Source: Stentor roeselii (taxonomy: Eukaryota; Ciliophora; Heterotrichea; Heterotrichida; Stentoridae). From it: 64,000 nt of DNA. The position numbers and the translations under genes were made by a program. The stretch lies in contig RSEH01000177.1 in NCBI GenBank assembly GCA_006503475.1, positions 1 to 64,000 on the forward strand, written 5' to 3'. How positions within the stretch are numbered: the stretch's first letter is position 1; each line of letters opens with the position of its first letter. The notes beneath the pieces were generated by a model, which was not told the origin of the DNA, ran no database searches, and worked only from the letters and a program-made list of their open reading frames with translations. Of the stretch, positions 9,870 to 19,763 are shown one piece after another.

Positions 9870-11420
9870 ATGATTAAACTCTTTGACATTGTTGAGAAAG
9901 TCTTGACTTTCCTCACGACCCAAGAACTTGCGATTCTATCGCAAGTGAGTAAATCTTTAGAAAAAACCGTAAAAACCTCGAAACCCGCGAAATATTGTCT
10001 GTGGCGCTGCGACATCCCCTGCTCCAGACGCCTTGGTTTCTGGATGTGCCAACTAGACCTGGAAAAGTAAGAAAAACTCAGAACAAAACAAAAGACTTTC
10101 AAGTCTTTTCCCGACTTTCCAAGCGATTTCTTTTATTCTTCAGTCTTGAGTCAAGTTTTTGATCTTTCTACTTCAAGTGAAAGCCAAGACGATCGATTAG
10201 TGTCTTGCAGAAATGACATCATGAAAGACATTCCTCGAACCTACTTAGTGGCAGGGAATGCTTCAGAAGAAAGTGACTTGCTGAATGTTTTGATGGCGAT
10301 TTCATTTGTAAAGCCAAGCATCGGGTACTGCCAAGGAATGAACTTCTTGGCAGCTGTCATCGTGAAAGTGACTTCAAATCCTGAAACTGCCTTCTGGGTG
10401 CTTTTAGGACTTATTGAGAAGTGGAGCATGGAAAACCTTTACACCCCCGGCGTTCCTGACCTGGCCTTGCGGGAGTACCAACTGAATCATTACTTCCAAA
10501 ACATCTTACCGGACCTTTACTCTCACTTCCGCAAGTTGGGAGTGACAAACGCCTTCTTCATATCCAGGTGGTTCATGACTCTTTTTTCCACTTACCTCTC
10601 CATCGACGAGATACTCCCCATCTGGGACTGCTTTTTCAGGGAAGGCTGGAAAGTGATCATCAAAGTGAGCATTCACCTTTTGAAGCAAATCAGAAACACT
10701 CTTCTTCAGTGGGACCTTGGGCAGATTTCGAAACATCTCAGAAAACACCTGGTTGATACTAACGCTGTTGAAATTTTATCAGGGGCTAGATTGGTCAGAG
10801 TGACGAAGAATGAAATGGAACAACTTGAAAGCGAATTTTATAGAACTCAAGTTAACTTCAAACTTGCTGCACTTGAAATGAATCATGTCCTTAGTGAAGA
10901 TGACTTGCAGACTATCAGGTGGGGAAAACATGAACTTGGAAATTTTAGTGAAACTACTCAGCAGGATATTCAGATCTTTCAAGGAAAAATCACAAGGCTT
11001 GATACTGAACTTGAAACTTTTTCTAAACATTATCTTCAAATCACTATGGAATATGCACAGGTCTCTAGTGAACTTGAAAATTTGCAGGAAAAAAAACAGT
11101 TTTATATGAAAATGTTGAAGGAAATGCAGGAAAAATATAGAAAGAACTTGTTTCCTAGGATTTTTAAAAAGTTTATAAGGAAAAAAAGTATTATGAGTGG
11201 AGAGGCTCAGATTAATGATGATAGGATTATAACGAGAGAAGATATTGAAGCGTGTGAAGAAAAGTTGAAAGTTCTAGAAATCGACGAGTCCGAACTAAAA
11301 AGCCAATACATGGAAAAGAAACTGATTTACAAAGACGCCCTTTCCAAAGCATACGACCTGAACGACCGTAAAAAGCGATACTCAATCCAGCTCTGCGATT
11401 TTTTGAATTTAATAAAATGA
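9870..11420 (+). CDS. F-box / TBC (Rab-GAP) / coiled-coil protein, one intron
   Basis: Exons 9870-10066 and 10082-11420 give 511 residues. The first exon ends at an in-frame stop that lies inside a 15-base intron (GTAAGAAAAACTCAG). Residues 1-35 (LFDIVEKVLTFLTTQELAILSQVSKSLEK) look like an F-box. The TBC domain follows from about residue 100: the arginine-finger motif DIPRTY, the glutamine-finger motif YCQGMNFLAA and the C-terminal block WDCFFREGW are all present, so the GAP should be active on a Rab GTPase. Residues about 330-510 are a charged coiled coil. Rab-GAPs end Rab signalling on membranes; the F-box suggests coupling to SCF ubiquitin ligase. The F-box call is weaker than the TBC call. 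Confidence 0.85.
10067..10081 (+). other. 15-base intron
   Basis: GTAAGAAAAACTCAG. It interrupts a codon after its second base; joining restores one frame across F-box and TBC and removes an in-frame TAA. Confidence 0.85.
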
Positions 11421-11434
11421 CTAATAATATTTAA

Positions 11435-12304
11435 ATGAGCCTAACGGATTTTTCAAAAGAAAACTTTTACGCAAGAGAAAAACCCGAAAAACTACCCCCA
11501 ACTCGTTTAGCTCTCTCAAACCTTTCAAATTCAACATTAGTTTCAATCAGAAACATAATAAAATCAGGTCCTTCAGACTACTCCTCAGACATTCTAGAGA
11601 CCCTTCTAAAAGAAGAGCAAATTTACCGAATGTCTCCGAATTTCTTATCAACTCAGTCCGACCTTTCATCAAAAATGAGGTCGATTCTCGTGGACTGGCT
11701 TGTCTCAGTCCACAGAAGATTCAAGCTTCTTCCTGAGACTCTCTTTTTGACAGTCCGTATTCTTGACCGATGCCTTTCCATGCAGATTGTCCAGAGGAAA
11801 GAACTGCAGCTTGTCGGAGTCGCTGCCTTGTTCATCGCTGCTAAGTATGAAGAAATTTACCCGCCTGAGTTGCATGACTTGATTTTACTCACTGATCGCG
11901 CTTATACTAAAGAACAGGCGCTTTCAATGGAAGCTGAAGTGCTGAGGACTCTTAATTTTATTGTCACTTTTCCCAGCTCTTGGAGGTTTTTTGAACGGTT
12001 CGGGGAAGGCTTGCCTGATGACTGCAGGTCTTTTGCTCAGTACTTGCTTGAACTTTGTCTCATGGAGACTTCGATGATTAAGTACTTTGATAGTCTTATT
12101 GCTGCTAGTGCGGTTTATTTGAGTGCCAAGATCCTTAGAAATGAGTTCAAAAGTAATGTTATTTATAGTGAAGAAGAAATCAAACCTTGTGCTGTTGATA
12201 TTTTGGTCTTGTTTCAACTCGCCGCTTGCTACCCTCTCATGGCAATTAAGGAAAAGTTTTCTAGGCCGCAGTTTCATCAGGTCTCGACGTTGTGTATGGA
12301 GTGA
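11435..12304 (+). CDS. A/B-type cyclin
   Basis: The product (289 residues) contains the cyclin signature MRSILVDWLVSVHRRF at residue 81 onward and the second-helix block LFIAAKYEEIYPPELHDL, followed by a C-terminal cyclin fold. Residues 24-32 read RLALSNLSN, which fits the destruction box RxxLxxxxN, so APC/C-dependent turnover is likely. Cyclins of this class activate CDK1-type kinases in G2/M. The protein is short for the family (usual length 350-450) because the N-terminal tail is small. It starts 14 bases after the stop of the TBC gene on the same strand. Confidence 0.92.
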   Translation: MSLTDFSKENFYAREKPEKLPPTRLALSNLSNSTLVSIRNIIKSGPSDYSSDILETLLKEEQIYRMSPNFLSTQSDLSSKMRSILVDWLVSVHRRFKLLPETLFLTVRILDRCLSMQIVQRKELQLVGVAALFIAAKYEEIYPPELHDLILLTDRAYTKEQALSMEAEVLRTLNFIVTFPSSWRFFERFGEGLPDDCRSFAQYLLELCLMETSMIKYFDSLIAASAVYLSAKILRNEFKSNVIYSEEEIKPCAVDILVLFQLAACYPLMAIKEKFSRPQFHQVSTLCME

Positions 12305-12456
12305 TTTTAAATGGTTTATTTAAATGATTAGGTTAATATGATGGAGGTGATTTAGATATTGAATCAATCAGTAGTTTTCTGATAATTTTTATGATTAATT
12401 GATTTAAGATAATGAATCTTAAAAAAGTTTTTTAGAATTTATCATGAATTAACTTA

Positions 12457-13788
12457 TTAAGACGTAAACCGCTGAAAACCCTCTGCTTTTTCATTAACGG
12501 AAGGAATAAAACTACCTCGAATCAAATCTCCTCTAAGCACTCCTGACTTGAATTCTTTAGTCTGCTCGATACTAGCAAATATAGACTTCGGAATATTTTT
12601 CCTTTTTTCAACCTGCGGAAGTTCAACAGGAACAACATCCTTCGGAAAAATCTCAACAACGACACAAGAAATATCATCAACACAAACATCTTCCTCTTCA
12701 CAAAGTCCAAGCCACCTAAATCGAGCTTCTTCAGCAAGAAGTCTAGAAATAGAAGAATTGTTAAGACTAGCAGGGTATTCCATCAAATCACTTTTCGCCT
12801 TTTTCCTGAAATTTTCCACAAAATTAACAACTTCAATATTTTCCATCACATCCCAAAGTCCATCAGAGCCAATCACAAAGAAAATATCACGAAAAGTCTG
12901 GAACGGAAAACAATGATAAATAGGTTCAGATATAACTCCTACTTTTTTTCCAATAGAATCTCCAATAGACCTGCTCATAGCAAGTCCAGGGAAAAGGCCA
13001 CTGCTATCAAAAACTCGAAAAGGTCCAAACTTCAGCCCGAAGTTATCAGAAAACTGTTGAACCACGCCTCCAGCTTGAACAATTCTGGAAAATTCTTCTT
13101 CCATATTCGGCTTCTGGTCCACTGAAAGCGTGAACGAGTGAAGTGACCGAACCGGTTCGACCATGCGAAAAAATCTGTTGTCTTTTACTAAAACACGCTC
13201 TTCAGGCACCTTGTGACTCGGGACCGTCGCCAGGACAGCTCGCGAGTCGCCTACACTGGCAACGTGAAAGTGGTCGTTGAAGAAAACCAGTAGAATTGCA
13301 GTGCATCCTGACGTGGTACAGTTAATTTCAAGACTTTCTCTTATTTTCACGTCACATTCAACTATCACTTCTTTCAAGGCTGTTTCTGTCTCGGTTCTGA
13401 AACTTTCGAGATTGGCCTCGAAAAAGTTTTTTATGAATTTTTTGCAGAAATTTACAACTTTTCGACCGTCTTTTCCATGCCCGTCGAAAAGACCGATGAG
13501 GAAAAGGTCGGTGGCAGTTAGGATGGTGAAATCGTCTTGACAGTCTTTAGAGATGAGGCCTCTTGGATCTACTGACGGCAGAGTGCATCCTGAGGATTTC
13601 AACGTCGTCTTCTCCATTTCGAACACTTCTGAGAGGAGGACGACGGGGGAAGGAAGTTTAAAGGATATTTTTTCGAAAGTTATTGTTTTGCCTCGTAGGT
13701 CTTTTTCTTTTACTTTGATAGTTTGGGTGTTCGAGTAGCTTAAAGTATCTGAAAGCATATTTGCATGAGAAAAGCAGCAAGTTCCCAT
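12457..13788 (-). CDS. PP2C-type protein phosphatase, probably N-myristoylated
   Basis: The metal-binding motifs of the PPM family appear in order: LFDGHGKDG near residue 98, TSGCTAILL, VASVGDSRAVLA, AMSRSIGD, VIGSDGLWDVM and DDISCVVVEIF. The acidic residues that bind Mn/Mg are present, so the enzyme should dephosphorylate Ser/Thr. An ATG at 13839 is also in frame, but I prefer the one at 13788: it gives MGTCCFSH, a good N-myristoylation site followed by palmitoylatable cysteines, which would place the enzyme on membranes. An insert of about 50 residues (LATVPSHKVPEER to QVVQQ region) enlarges the catalytic domain. It stands in a divergent pair with the phosphodiesterase at 13921. Confidence 0.9.
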   Translation of the reverse strand: MGTCCFSHANMLSDTLSYSNTQTIKVKEKDLRGKTITFEKISFKLPSPVVLLSEVFEMEKTTLKSSGCTLPSVDPRGLISKDCQDDFTILTATDLFLIGLFDGHGKDGRKVVNFCKKFIKNFFEANLESFRTETETALKEVIVECDVKIRESLEINCTTSGCTAILLVFFNDHFHVASVGDSRAVLATVPSHKVPEERVLVKDNRFFRMVEPVRSLHSFTLSVDQKPNMEEEFSRIVQAGGVVQQFSDNFGLKFGPFRVFDSSGLFPGLAMSRSIGDSIGKKVGVISEPIYHCFPFQTFRDIFFVIGSDGLWDVMENIEVVNFVENFRKKAKSDLMEYPASLNNSSISRLLAEEARFRWLGLCEEEDVCVDDISCVVVEIFPKDVVPVELPQVEKRKNIPKSIFASIEQTKEFKSGVLRGDLIRGSFIPSVNEKAEGFQRFTS

Positions 13789-13920
13789 TATAATAGAAAG
13801 GATTAATTTTATTGCAGATAGATTACAAGGATTTTGCATTTTTCGGAATAATGATTATTGAGAGTAGTTGATAATTCGAGATGATTAATAAGGTTTCTTT
13901 TGCGGTTTAGTCAAATAGAA

Positions 13921-15006
13921 ATGGGGTGTATGGCTGTTAGAATACCTGGATGCTCAGACACATTGAACGAATCTCAAATCGAAATGGAACCTTTATTCAG
14001 TGTGAAAGACGCCTACAAGCAAGTGACAACGCCGTATAAAATCCGAATAAATCCCACTCCTAAAATCAGCATGTCTCAAATCAAACTCTCCCCGTTAACC
14101 ACCCCTGAAAATTTACTCTTAAACAAAGACTTTCCTGTATTTTTCTACACACCAGACCAGCTACTCTCCTGTTGCGCTGAGATATTAAAGATCTTCAACT
14201 TAGAAAGTCTAAAGCTTCAGTCCTTCCTGCATCTAATAAGCAAAAATTACTTCCCAAACCTTCCTTTTCACAACTTTAGACACGGTTTTTCAGTCTTCCA
14301 GATGATTTACGTGATCGGCGAGAGAAATCAAGGCTTTGAAAATTTTCTAAGTCGCGAAGACTATCTTTTCATGCTTCTTTCAGGTCTCGGCCACGACGTG
14401 CGACACCCAGGAGTGAACAACTCTTACTTAACAGCGACGAACCACGAGTTATCGATCGAGTATCACAACAAGTCAGTCCTGGAGAACCACCACGCTTCAG
14501 TCACTCTAGAACTGCTGAAATACTCGAACCTGATGGGAGAAGTCGACTTTCACTACATAAAAGAAGTCGTTGTTTCTACCATTCTCGCAACTGACCTCAC
14601 TCGTCATGCCCAGGTTGAAAAGGAATTCAAAGAGGCCGTCGCTGCTTATGATAAGTCAAAAAAAAACCATCGAATCGCTTTCATGAGCTATGGAGTTCAT
14701 TGTGCTGACTTGGGAAACCAAACTCTTGAATTTTCAATTGCTGCTCTGTGGTCTTTGAAAATCATTCAGGAATTCAATCAGCAGGTCGCTTGTGAGGAAC
14801 TTTCGGGAATCACTGTCTCGGAATTCATGAGAATCGGGAATGATGTGGAAAAAATTAAAAAGTCTCAAGTGGGGTTTATTGATTTTGTTATTTTTCCACT
14901 TTGGAAGGTCTTGATTGATACTCTAGAAAATCTAGAGGATTTCGAGAGAGAACTGAAGAAAAATAGGGAAAAGTGGCTGGAAGTTCAGGAGAACTATTTT
15001 CTTTAA
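13921..15006 (+). CDS. 3',5'-cyclic nucleotide phosphodiesterase, class I
   Basis: The product (361 residues) carries the class I PDE catalytic signature: HNFRHGFSVFQMIY near residue 117, then GLGHDVRHPGVNN near 157, and the third metal ligand in CADLGNQ near 265. These residues hold the Zn/Mg pair that hydrolyses cAMP or cGMP. The frame is open a little upstream, but only through a TTG; the first ATG gives MGCMAVRIPGC, another MGC myristoylation/palmitoylation signal. No GAF or PAS regulatory domain is present, so regulation is probably through membrane anchoring. Substrate choice cannot be read from the sequence. Confidence 0.92.
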   Translation: MGCMAVRIPGCSDTLNESQIEMEPLFSVKDAYKQVTTPYKIRINPTPKISMSQIKLSPLTTPENLLLNKDFPVFFYTPDQLLSCCAEILKIFNLESLKLQSFLHLISKNYFPNLPFHNFRHGFSVFQMIYVIGERNQGFENFLSREDYLFMLLSGLGHDVRHPGVNNSYLTATNHELSIEYHNKSVLENHHASVTLELLKYSNLMGEVDFHYIKEVVVSTILATDLTRHAQVEKEFKEAVAAYDKSKKNHRIAFMSYGVHCADLGNQTLEFSIAALWSLKIIQEFNQQVACEELSGITVSEFMRIGNDVEKIKKSQVGFIDFVIFPLWKVLIDTLENLEDFERELKKNREKWLEVQENYFL

Positions 15007-15237
15007 GGGTTTTCAGTAATAATATATTTAAGTAATTTGATTCAGGTTGAGCATATTGACTGAAGAATTATAATTGATTATTAGTCCGAAGCCATTAAAT
15101 CATTACTTTGATGAGAACTAAAAACCCATAAAACCAAAAAAAACCAAAAATCTGCAAGTATCGAAAATCCTTCTAATCCCCTACATCAAAATCAAATCCA
15201 TAATCAATCTTCCATTCTAAATCCATCCAAGGTATAA

Positions 15238-15984
15238 ATGGTGAAGAAGCAAGGAAAGAAGAAGCCAGCAGCTTCGAAGGAGGCAGAGAACCCCTTATTC
15301 GAAAAGCGTGAACGAAACTACCGAATAGGAGGTAACCTGCAGCCAAAGCGTGACTTATACAGGTACGTGCGATGGCCTGAATACGTCCAGCTGCAGCGCA
15401 AGCGCCGAGTTCTTCTGACCAGGCTGAAAGTTCCTCCAGCGATCAACCAGTTCCGTTCAACACTGGACAAGGCGCAAGCGAACTCCTTATTCCGCCTTCT
15501 GGGCAAGTACCGCCCCGAGTCTTCCAAGCAGAAGCTGATGCGTCTTGAGAGTGAAAAGAAAGACGGCACCTCTAAAACGAAGCCATTTTTGCTCAAGTAC
15601 GGCCTGCAACACATCACTCACCTCGTCGAAAAAGGACAGGCCAAACTCGTAGTCATCGCTCATGACGTCGACCCCATCGAACTCGTCCTTTGGCTGCCGG
15701 CCCTCTGCAGAAGTATGGGCATTCCTTATGTCATCGTCAAGGGCAAGTCGCGCCTGGGCATCCTGACTCATAAAAAGACCACCACTGCTGTCGCCTTGTC
15801 TGAAGTACGCAAGGAAGACTTACATGACCTGGAGCTAATCGTCAAAAATGCCAAGTCACAATTCAATGACAACCCTGAAACTAACAAGTGGGGAGGAGGC
15901 ATCATGGGCACCAAAAGCACCAGACTACAGGAAGAAAAGGAAAAGCTCATCGCGCAGGAAGCTGCTAAGAAGGCTGGTCTATAA
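15238..15984 (+). CDS. RPL7A: 60S ribosomal protein eL8 (L7a)
   Basis: The product (248 residues) is a full-length eL8: lysine-rich N-terminus, PLFEKRERNYRIGGNLQPKR, the YVRWPEYVQLQRKRRVL block, and the L7Ae RNA-binding core with KLVVIAHDVDPIELVLWLPA and GIPYVIVKGKSRLG. It sits on the large ribosomal subunit and binds kink-turn RNA in 28S rRNA. The gene is more G+C-rich than its neighbours with many C-ending codons, as expected for high expression. A strongly diverged paralogue is at 51924-52682. Confidence 0.96.
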   Translation: MVKKQGKKKPAASKEAENPLFEKRERNYRIGGNLQPKRDLYRYVRWPEYVQLQRKRRVLLTRLKVPPAINQFRSTLDKAQANSLFRLLGKYRPESSKQKLMRLESEKKDGTSKTKPFLLKYGLQHITHLVEKGQAKLVVIAHDVDPIELVLWLPALCRSMGIPYVIVKGKSRLGILTHKKTTTAVALSEVRKEDLHDLELIVKNAKSQFNDNPETNKWGGGIMGTKSTRLQEEKEKLIAQEAAKKAGL

Positions 15985-16014
15985 TAAGTAGTTTCAGAAT
16001 GGCTTTACTCATAA

Positions 16015-17352
16015 ATGTCGAAAAGCAGGCAGATCCAACAAGAGATTGAGAAAAAACTTCAGCAGGTTGAAGAAGGCTCAGCTAATTTCGGGTCCATTCT
16101 CAAGAAGTTGCAGGGGACTGTCAATGCGCCGCAGAAAGAAAGGCTTGAAAATGAACTGAAAAAAGAGATCAAAAGACTTCAAAAAATCAGAGAGTCGCTC
16201 AAAGCTTTAGAGTCACAAGAGCCGAGACTGAGGCAACGAATGGTCGAAGCCAAGAAAAAAATAGAAGAGTTGATGGAAGTGCATAAACAAAGCGAAAGGG
16301 ACTCAAAAGTAAAGGCTTTCAGCAGAGAAGGACTTTCTAATGCGAGTCGAATGGACCCTCAGGAAGAGTCTCGAAATGAAATGCGTGAAATGATTAAAAA
16401 TCTTCAGGGAAGCATTCAGGATAAGATCAATATGAAGGAAGGAGAGATCGAAAGATACAGAAGCGCTCGAACTAGACCTCCTCAGTTTGAAGAAGCCAAC
16501 CGTTACATGAGAGCAGCCAGTAATCATTTAGACCGTCTTGAGCAGGTTCTTCGACTTGTGGAAAACGATTCAGTCACTCTTGACACCATCTGGTCCATCA
16601 ACGAGAAGTTCGAGTCGTTTTTAAAGGAAGAAGATCTTCAAGAATCCGAGCAAGAACTTGAAAATATCTACAAAAGTCTCAACCTTTCAAGCAAAATACT
16701 TCAAAACTTCCCTTCTCTTAACGATGAAGAACATGACCCTCAAAAACGCGCTCTTTCAAAAAAACAAGAAAATAAACCTTTACAGCCTGTCGCAAAAACT
16801 GAAATTAAACCTGTTGAAAAAGGGTGGAACTCTAAAGAAGCTTATGTGAAAATCGCTGGAAAGCCGGAAAAAGTGTTGGAAGACCTTCCTGAGGAAGACA
16901 TTGAAAACGTAGAGAGTATTTAGGAAAAGACTGACCCGGAAGTCACGAAAAAGATGATGGAACACGCCTTCGCTTTTTCCATTCGGAATGAAGAAAGAGT
17001 CAAAACTTCTGTGCAGTTTCTTTTGTCGCCTTATCAAGTTCACTCCACATTTCCCAAGAAGCCTTTGTTCAACAATGCCTTTTTGAAGAAACTTGATATT
17101 GACACACTCTTTTTCATGTTTTATCATCAGCAAGGCACTTATCAGCAGTATCTTGCTGCAAAGGAACTCAAGTCTAAAGGGTGGCTTTTTCATAAACGCT
17201 TTCAGTCTTGGTTTTTGAGACAGGGAGACCCCAAGTTGTCTGCTGCCGATCGTGAAAAAGGCTCTTTTATGTACTTCGACTATGAGACGACTTGGTCCAT
17301 GAAGAGGAAAAATGATTTTGAATTTGATTATTCATACCTTGAGAATGATTAA
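16015..17352 (+). CDS. CNOT3: CCR4-NOT complex subunit 3 (NOT3/NOT5), one intron
   Basis: Exons 16015-16908 and 16924-17352 give 440 residues. The N-terminal 230 residues match the NOT3 coiled coil: SRQIQQEIEKKLQQVEEG, the KKLQ and LKKEIKRLQKIRE stretches and a helical second half. The C-terminal exon is the NOT box: LDIDTLFFMFYHQQGTYQQY, AAKELKSKGWLFHKRFQSWF and GSFMYFDYETTW are diagnostic. NOT3 scaffolds the deadenylase that removes mRNA poly(A) tails. The linker between the domains is shorter than in animals. The exon boundary removes an in-frame TAG that would otherwise cut off the whole NOT box. Confidence 0.93.
16909..16923 (+). other. 15-base intron
   Basis: GTAGAGAGTATTTAG, phase 0, five codons long and ending in an in-frame TAG. 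If it is retained, translation stops before the NOT box; if spliced, the frame continues with GAA AAG ACT. Confidence 0.85.
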
Positions 17353-17408
17353 TTTGATAATTTTCATTTTTCTCAATTTTTCATTAATTCACTTAATTTC
17401 AATTCAGA

Positions 17409-18698
17409 TCAGTCGAAGTGGTAGCTAACTGCTCGAACTATCTGAGCCATGCCATCCTCAAATCCCTGATACTTAAGCAACGCCTCAATATCACTCCTAC
17501 AAATCATGCACTTTTGAGTCTTCTTCCACACTTCACAAGCACATTCAAAGCAAATGCCAGCATGTCCACATTTCATAAAAATAGCATTATGATCATTCAT
17601 ACAACAAACACTACAAAGCCGAGCAGAATCCAAAGACTGGTCAATACTTTCCGCAATGATCTCAACTTCCTCATAATCCAAATCAGCCTGAACAAAGAAA
17701 TTACTTGAAATCTTCTTCATAACTTTAGGAAACTCATTCAATTCAACTAAAATCGCAGGAAGCATAACTTCAGGCAATCTTGGAATTTCCATTTGATGCT
17801 GACTAGACCTCGAACCAAGTCCAAAAAAATGACGGTGCATCCAGTCCCTGCCTAATCCTTACATCAAAATGCTATTGAACAAAAACGTCAAAACAAAAAG
17901 TCCGATGAAGTAAATCAACAGCGCGAGAAGTGCCGAAGACGTATTCACCCATTCAATGTCCCCATTATCCAAAGCAATCGACAAAAAAAGGTACCCGAAA
18001 CAGATGGCGAGGCCATACAAACAATAAACAAGCCAGAGAGGCCCGATGGACTCGACGCAGTTTCTTTGATTCCTGCATGATAACCGGATTAGCCGAAAGC
18101 CGTTGATGAGCTGTCCAAGGCCGATGAGGACCAGACTGAGGATCACGATCCAAACGGGCCAAAAGATGTAAAACCAGTTCCAAGGGATAAGCTTGAATTG
18201 CTTTAGCCCGACAAATAAAATTGTTAGACTTAGGGAAAGTTTGAACCAGTTTTCTATTCGATAAGAAAATTCTTGGATTTTGTAAACGGGTTTCGCTTTA
18301 AAGATCATGAATATGCAGTGTTGGCAAAATAATGGAATCATGCTGAAGACCAGGTTTGGCTTGGGGAGGTAAGACATTATTGTGAGATACATAAAAAAGA
18401 ATAAGGTAAAAATTTGGATCAATAGCTCTTGCTTTAAAAAACGGTCGTTCCAGTTACTTTCGGATAGGTAGTAGACTGTTCGGGTTAAAATGATCACTTG
18501 AAAGGCTACAAGAAGGGTGAAAGGGACTAAATAAGGCACTGATCCGCTTAGGCTTAGTTTTAAGAGTAAGATAAAAGCTGTGCAAACGAAGAAGTACTCG
18601 TACCAGGTCCTGAGTTGTTTACTGATGATGGTTCGATGTAGCATGTATTCTGAAACTTGCTGTTGATTCATCTCTTGTTGTCTTTCAGCGAAATCCAT
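17409..18698 (-). CDS. Multi-membrane-helix RING finger protein, one intron
   Basis: Exons 18698-17863 and 17847-17409 give 424 residues. The first exon encodes about six to seven hydrophobic helices with a basic loop; the second encodes a C-terminal C3HC4 RING: CSVCCMNDHNAIFMKCGHAG, then CFECAC and CMICRSD. This layout suggests a membrane-bound E3 ubiquitin ligase of the Golgi, ER or plasma membrane. The junction is a 15-base intron (GTAAGGATTAGGCAG) and joins LM to DWMHRHF. The gene at 48800-50074 is a paralogue with the same domain order and the intron at the same codon. The family is not one I can name outside ciliates. Confidence 0.85.
17848..17862 (-). other. 15-base intron
   Basis: GTAAGGATTAGGCAG on the minus strand, between second and third base of a codon. 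Its removal joins the membrane part to the RING part in frame; the same position is used in the paralogue at 49630-49644. Confidence 0.88.
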
Positions 18699-18720
18699 TT
18701 TATTTTTCCTATTTTATTAT

Positions 18721-19686
18721 CTAGCTTGAGACTGTTGACGACTTCACTATTCCTTCGAAGTGCTTCTTCGCAATGTTGATATTAATCTGTGTCAGCGCTG
18801 GCTGCACACTCGAGTCAGACGACACAAGCATAATATAAGTACTCGACGTGAACTCATCAATAAAAGCACAGAAGTTCGCATTCATCACAGTCATAGACTT
18901 AAACCTAGCAGTTGCTTTGCTGCAGCTAAGTTTAAACAACTTGATAATATTCGAGATTTTCTCAAAACGATGAGAATCACGATGTTCTTTCCCAGAAAAT
19001 GAAGAAATCACAAGAAAAGTCGACTTTTCAAACAAAACCACTTCATCAGCTTCACAAGCAACACAGAACTTTTTAAGACTTTGTGAAAGCATTTCCGAGT
19101 TCGGAATCATATAATTCACTATTTTCGACCAAGCCAAATACAAAGTTTCATCCCAAATAGAAGTCCCGAAACAGACTACTTTCAAAGTATCACTATTTTG
19201 AAGTATTTCTTTTTCCCTTCTTGCATAAGCTTCTGAGCGTTTTTCTTGTTGAATAAGGTCGAGTTTGTGAATCAATACAAAAATATGAGCAGTTGGCGAG
19301 TGTTCTTTGATTGCATCTACACAACTCTTGTAGTACTTCATGTCTCGCTGGTCGTCAGACTTGATGTCGAACACGTAAATCAACACCTGAACATTTCGGA
19401 AGAGAGTGTCACGCTGACTCTCAAAGTAATGCTGCATGAAATGGTCTTGTCCTCCGCAGTCCCAAAGCGCCAGGCAGAGATTTCCTAGAAAGCGAATTCT
19501 TGATTCGTTTATTGAATGAGTGAAGCCCAGGCGCATCGTGTCCTTCGGCAGAAAATTCGCGAAGATGATGCTTCTCATTGAGGTCTTTCCTGCACCGTTT
19601 TTTCCCATAAGGAGCACTTTTTTGTTAGGGTCGTTCTCTTCCATTTTATTAGATGTTGAAGTTTGAGAAGGTGGATTATTTATCAT
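18721..19686 (-). CDS. RagA/B (Gtr1) GTPase
   Basis: The product (321 residues) matches the Gtr1/RagA family throughout: [20 protein letters not shown] (P-loop), [40 protein letters not shown] (switch II DxxG), [11 protein letters not shown], and the HKLDL base-recognition motif that is typical of Rags instead of NKxD. Rag heterodimers recruit TORC1 to lysosomes in response to amino acids. The C-terminal roadblock-like part follows from about residue 200. The first ATG is 19686; the ATG at MEENDPNKK is an alternative. Partner RagC is not in this window. Confidence 0.93.
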   Translation of the reverse strand: MINNPPSQTSTSNKMEENDPNKKVLLMGKNGAGKTSMRSIIFANFLPKDTMRLGFTHSINESRIRFLGNLCLALWDCGGQDHFMQHYFESQRDTLFRNVQVLIYVFDIKSDDQRDMKYYKSCVDAIKEHSPTAHIFVLIHKLDLIQQEKRSEAYARREKEILQNSDTLKVVCFGTSIWDETLYLAWSKIVNYMIPNSEMLSQSLKKFCVACEADEVVLFEKSTFLVISSFSGKEHRDSHRFEKISNIIKLFKLSCSKATARFKSMTVMNANFCAFIDEFTSSTYIMLVSSDSSVQPALTQININIAKKHFEGIVKSSTVSS

Positions 19687-19763
19687 TGGAATCAATTTTG
19701 GTTCAATTTGGTTTGGATAAGTTTATGATTAATTTTATTTAAGTCATTGTTTTATGTCAATTG

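Noticed and set aside
16921-16923. In-frame TAG in NOT3 as evidence of stop-codon reassignment or a pseudogene
   Set aside because: The TAG is the last codon of a 15-base GT...AG intron; splicing restores the NOT box.
17409-17840. Small stand-alone RING protein
   Set aside because: It is the second exon of the membrane-RING gene; the paralogue at 48800-50074 shows the same structure.
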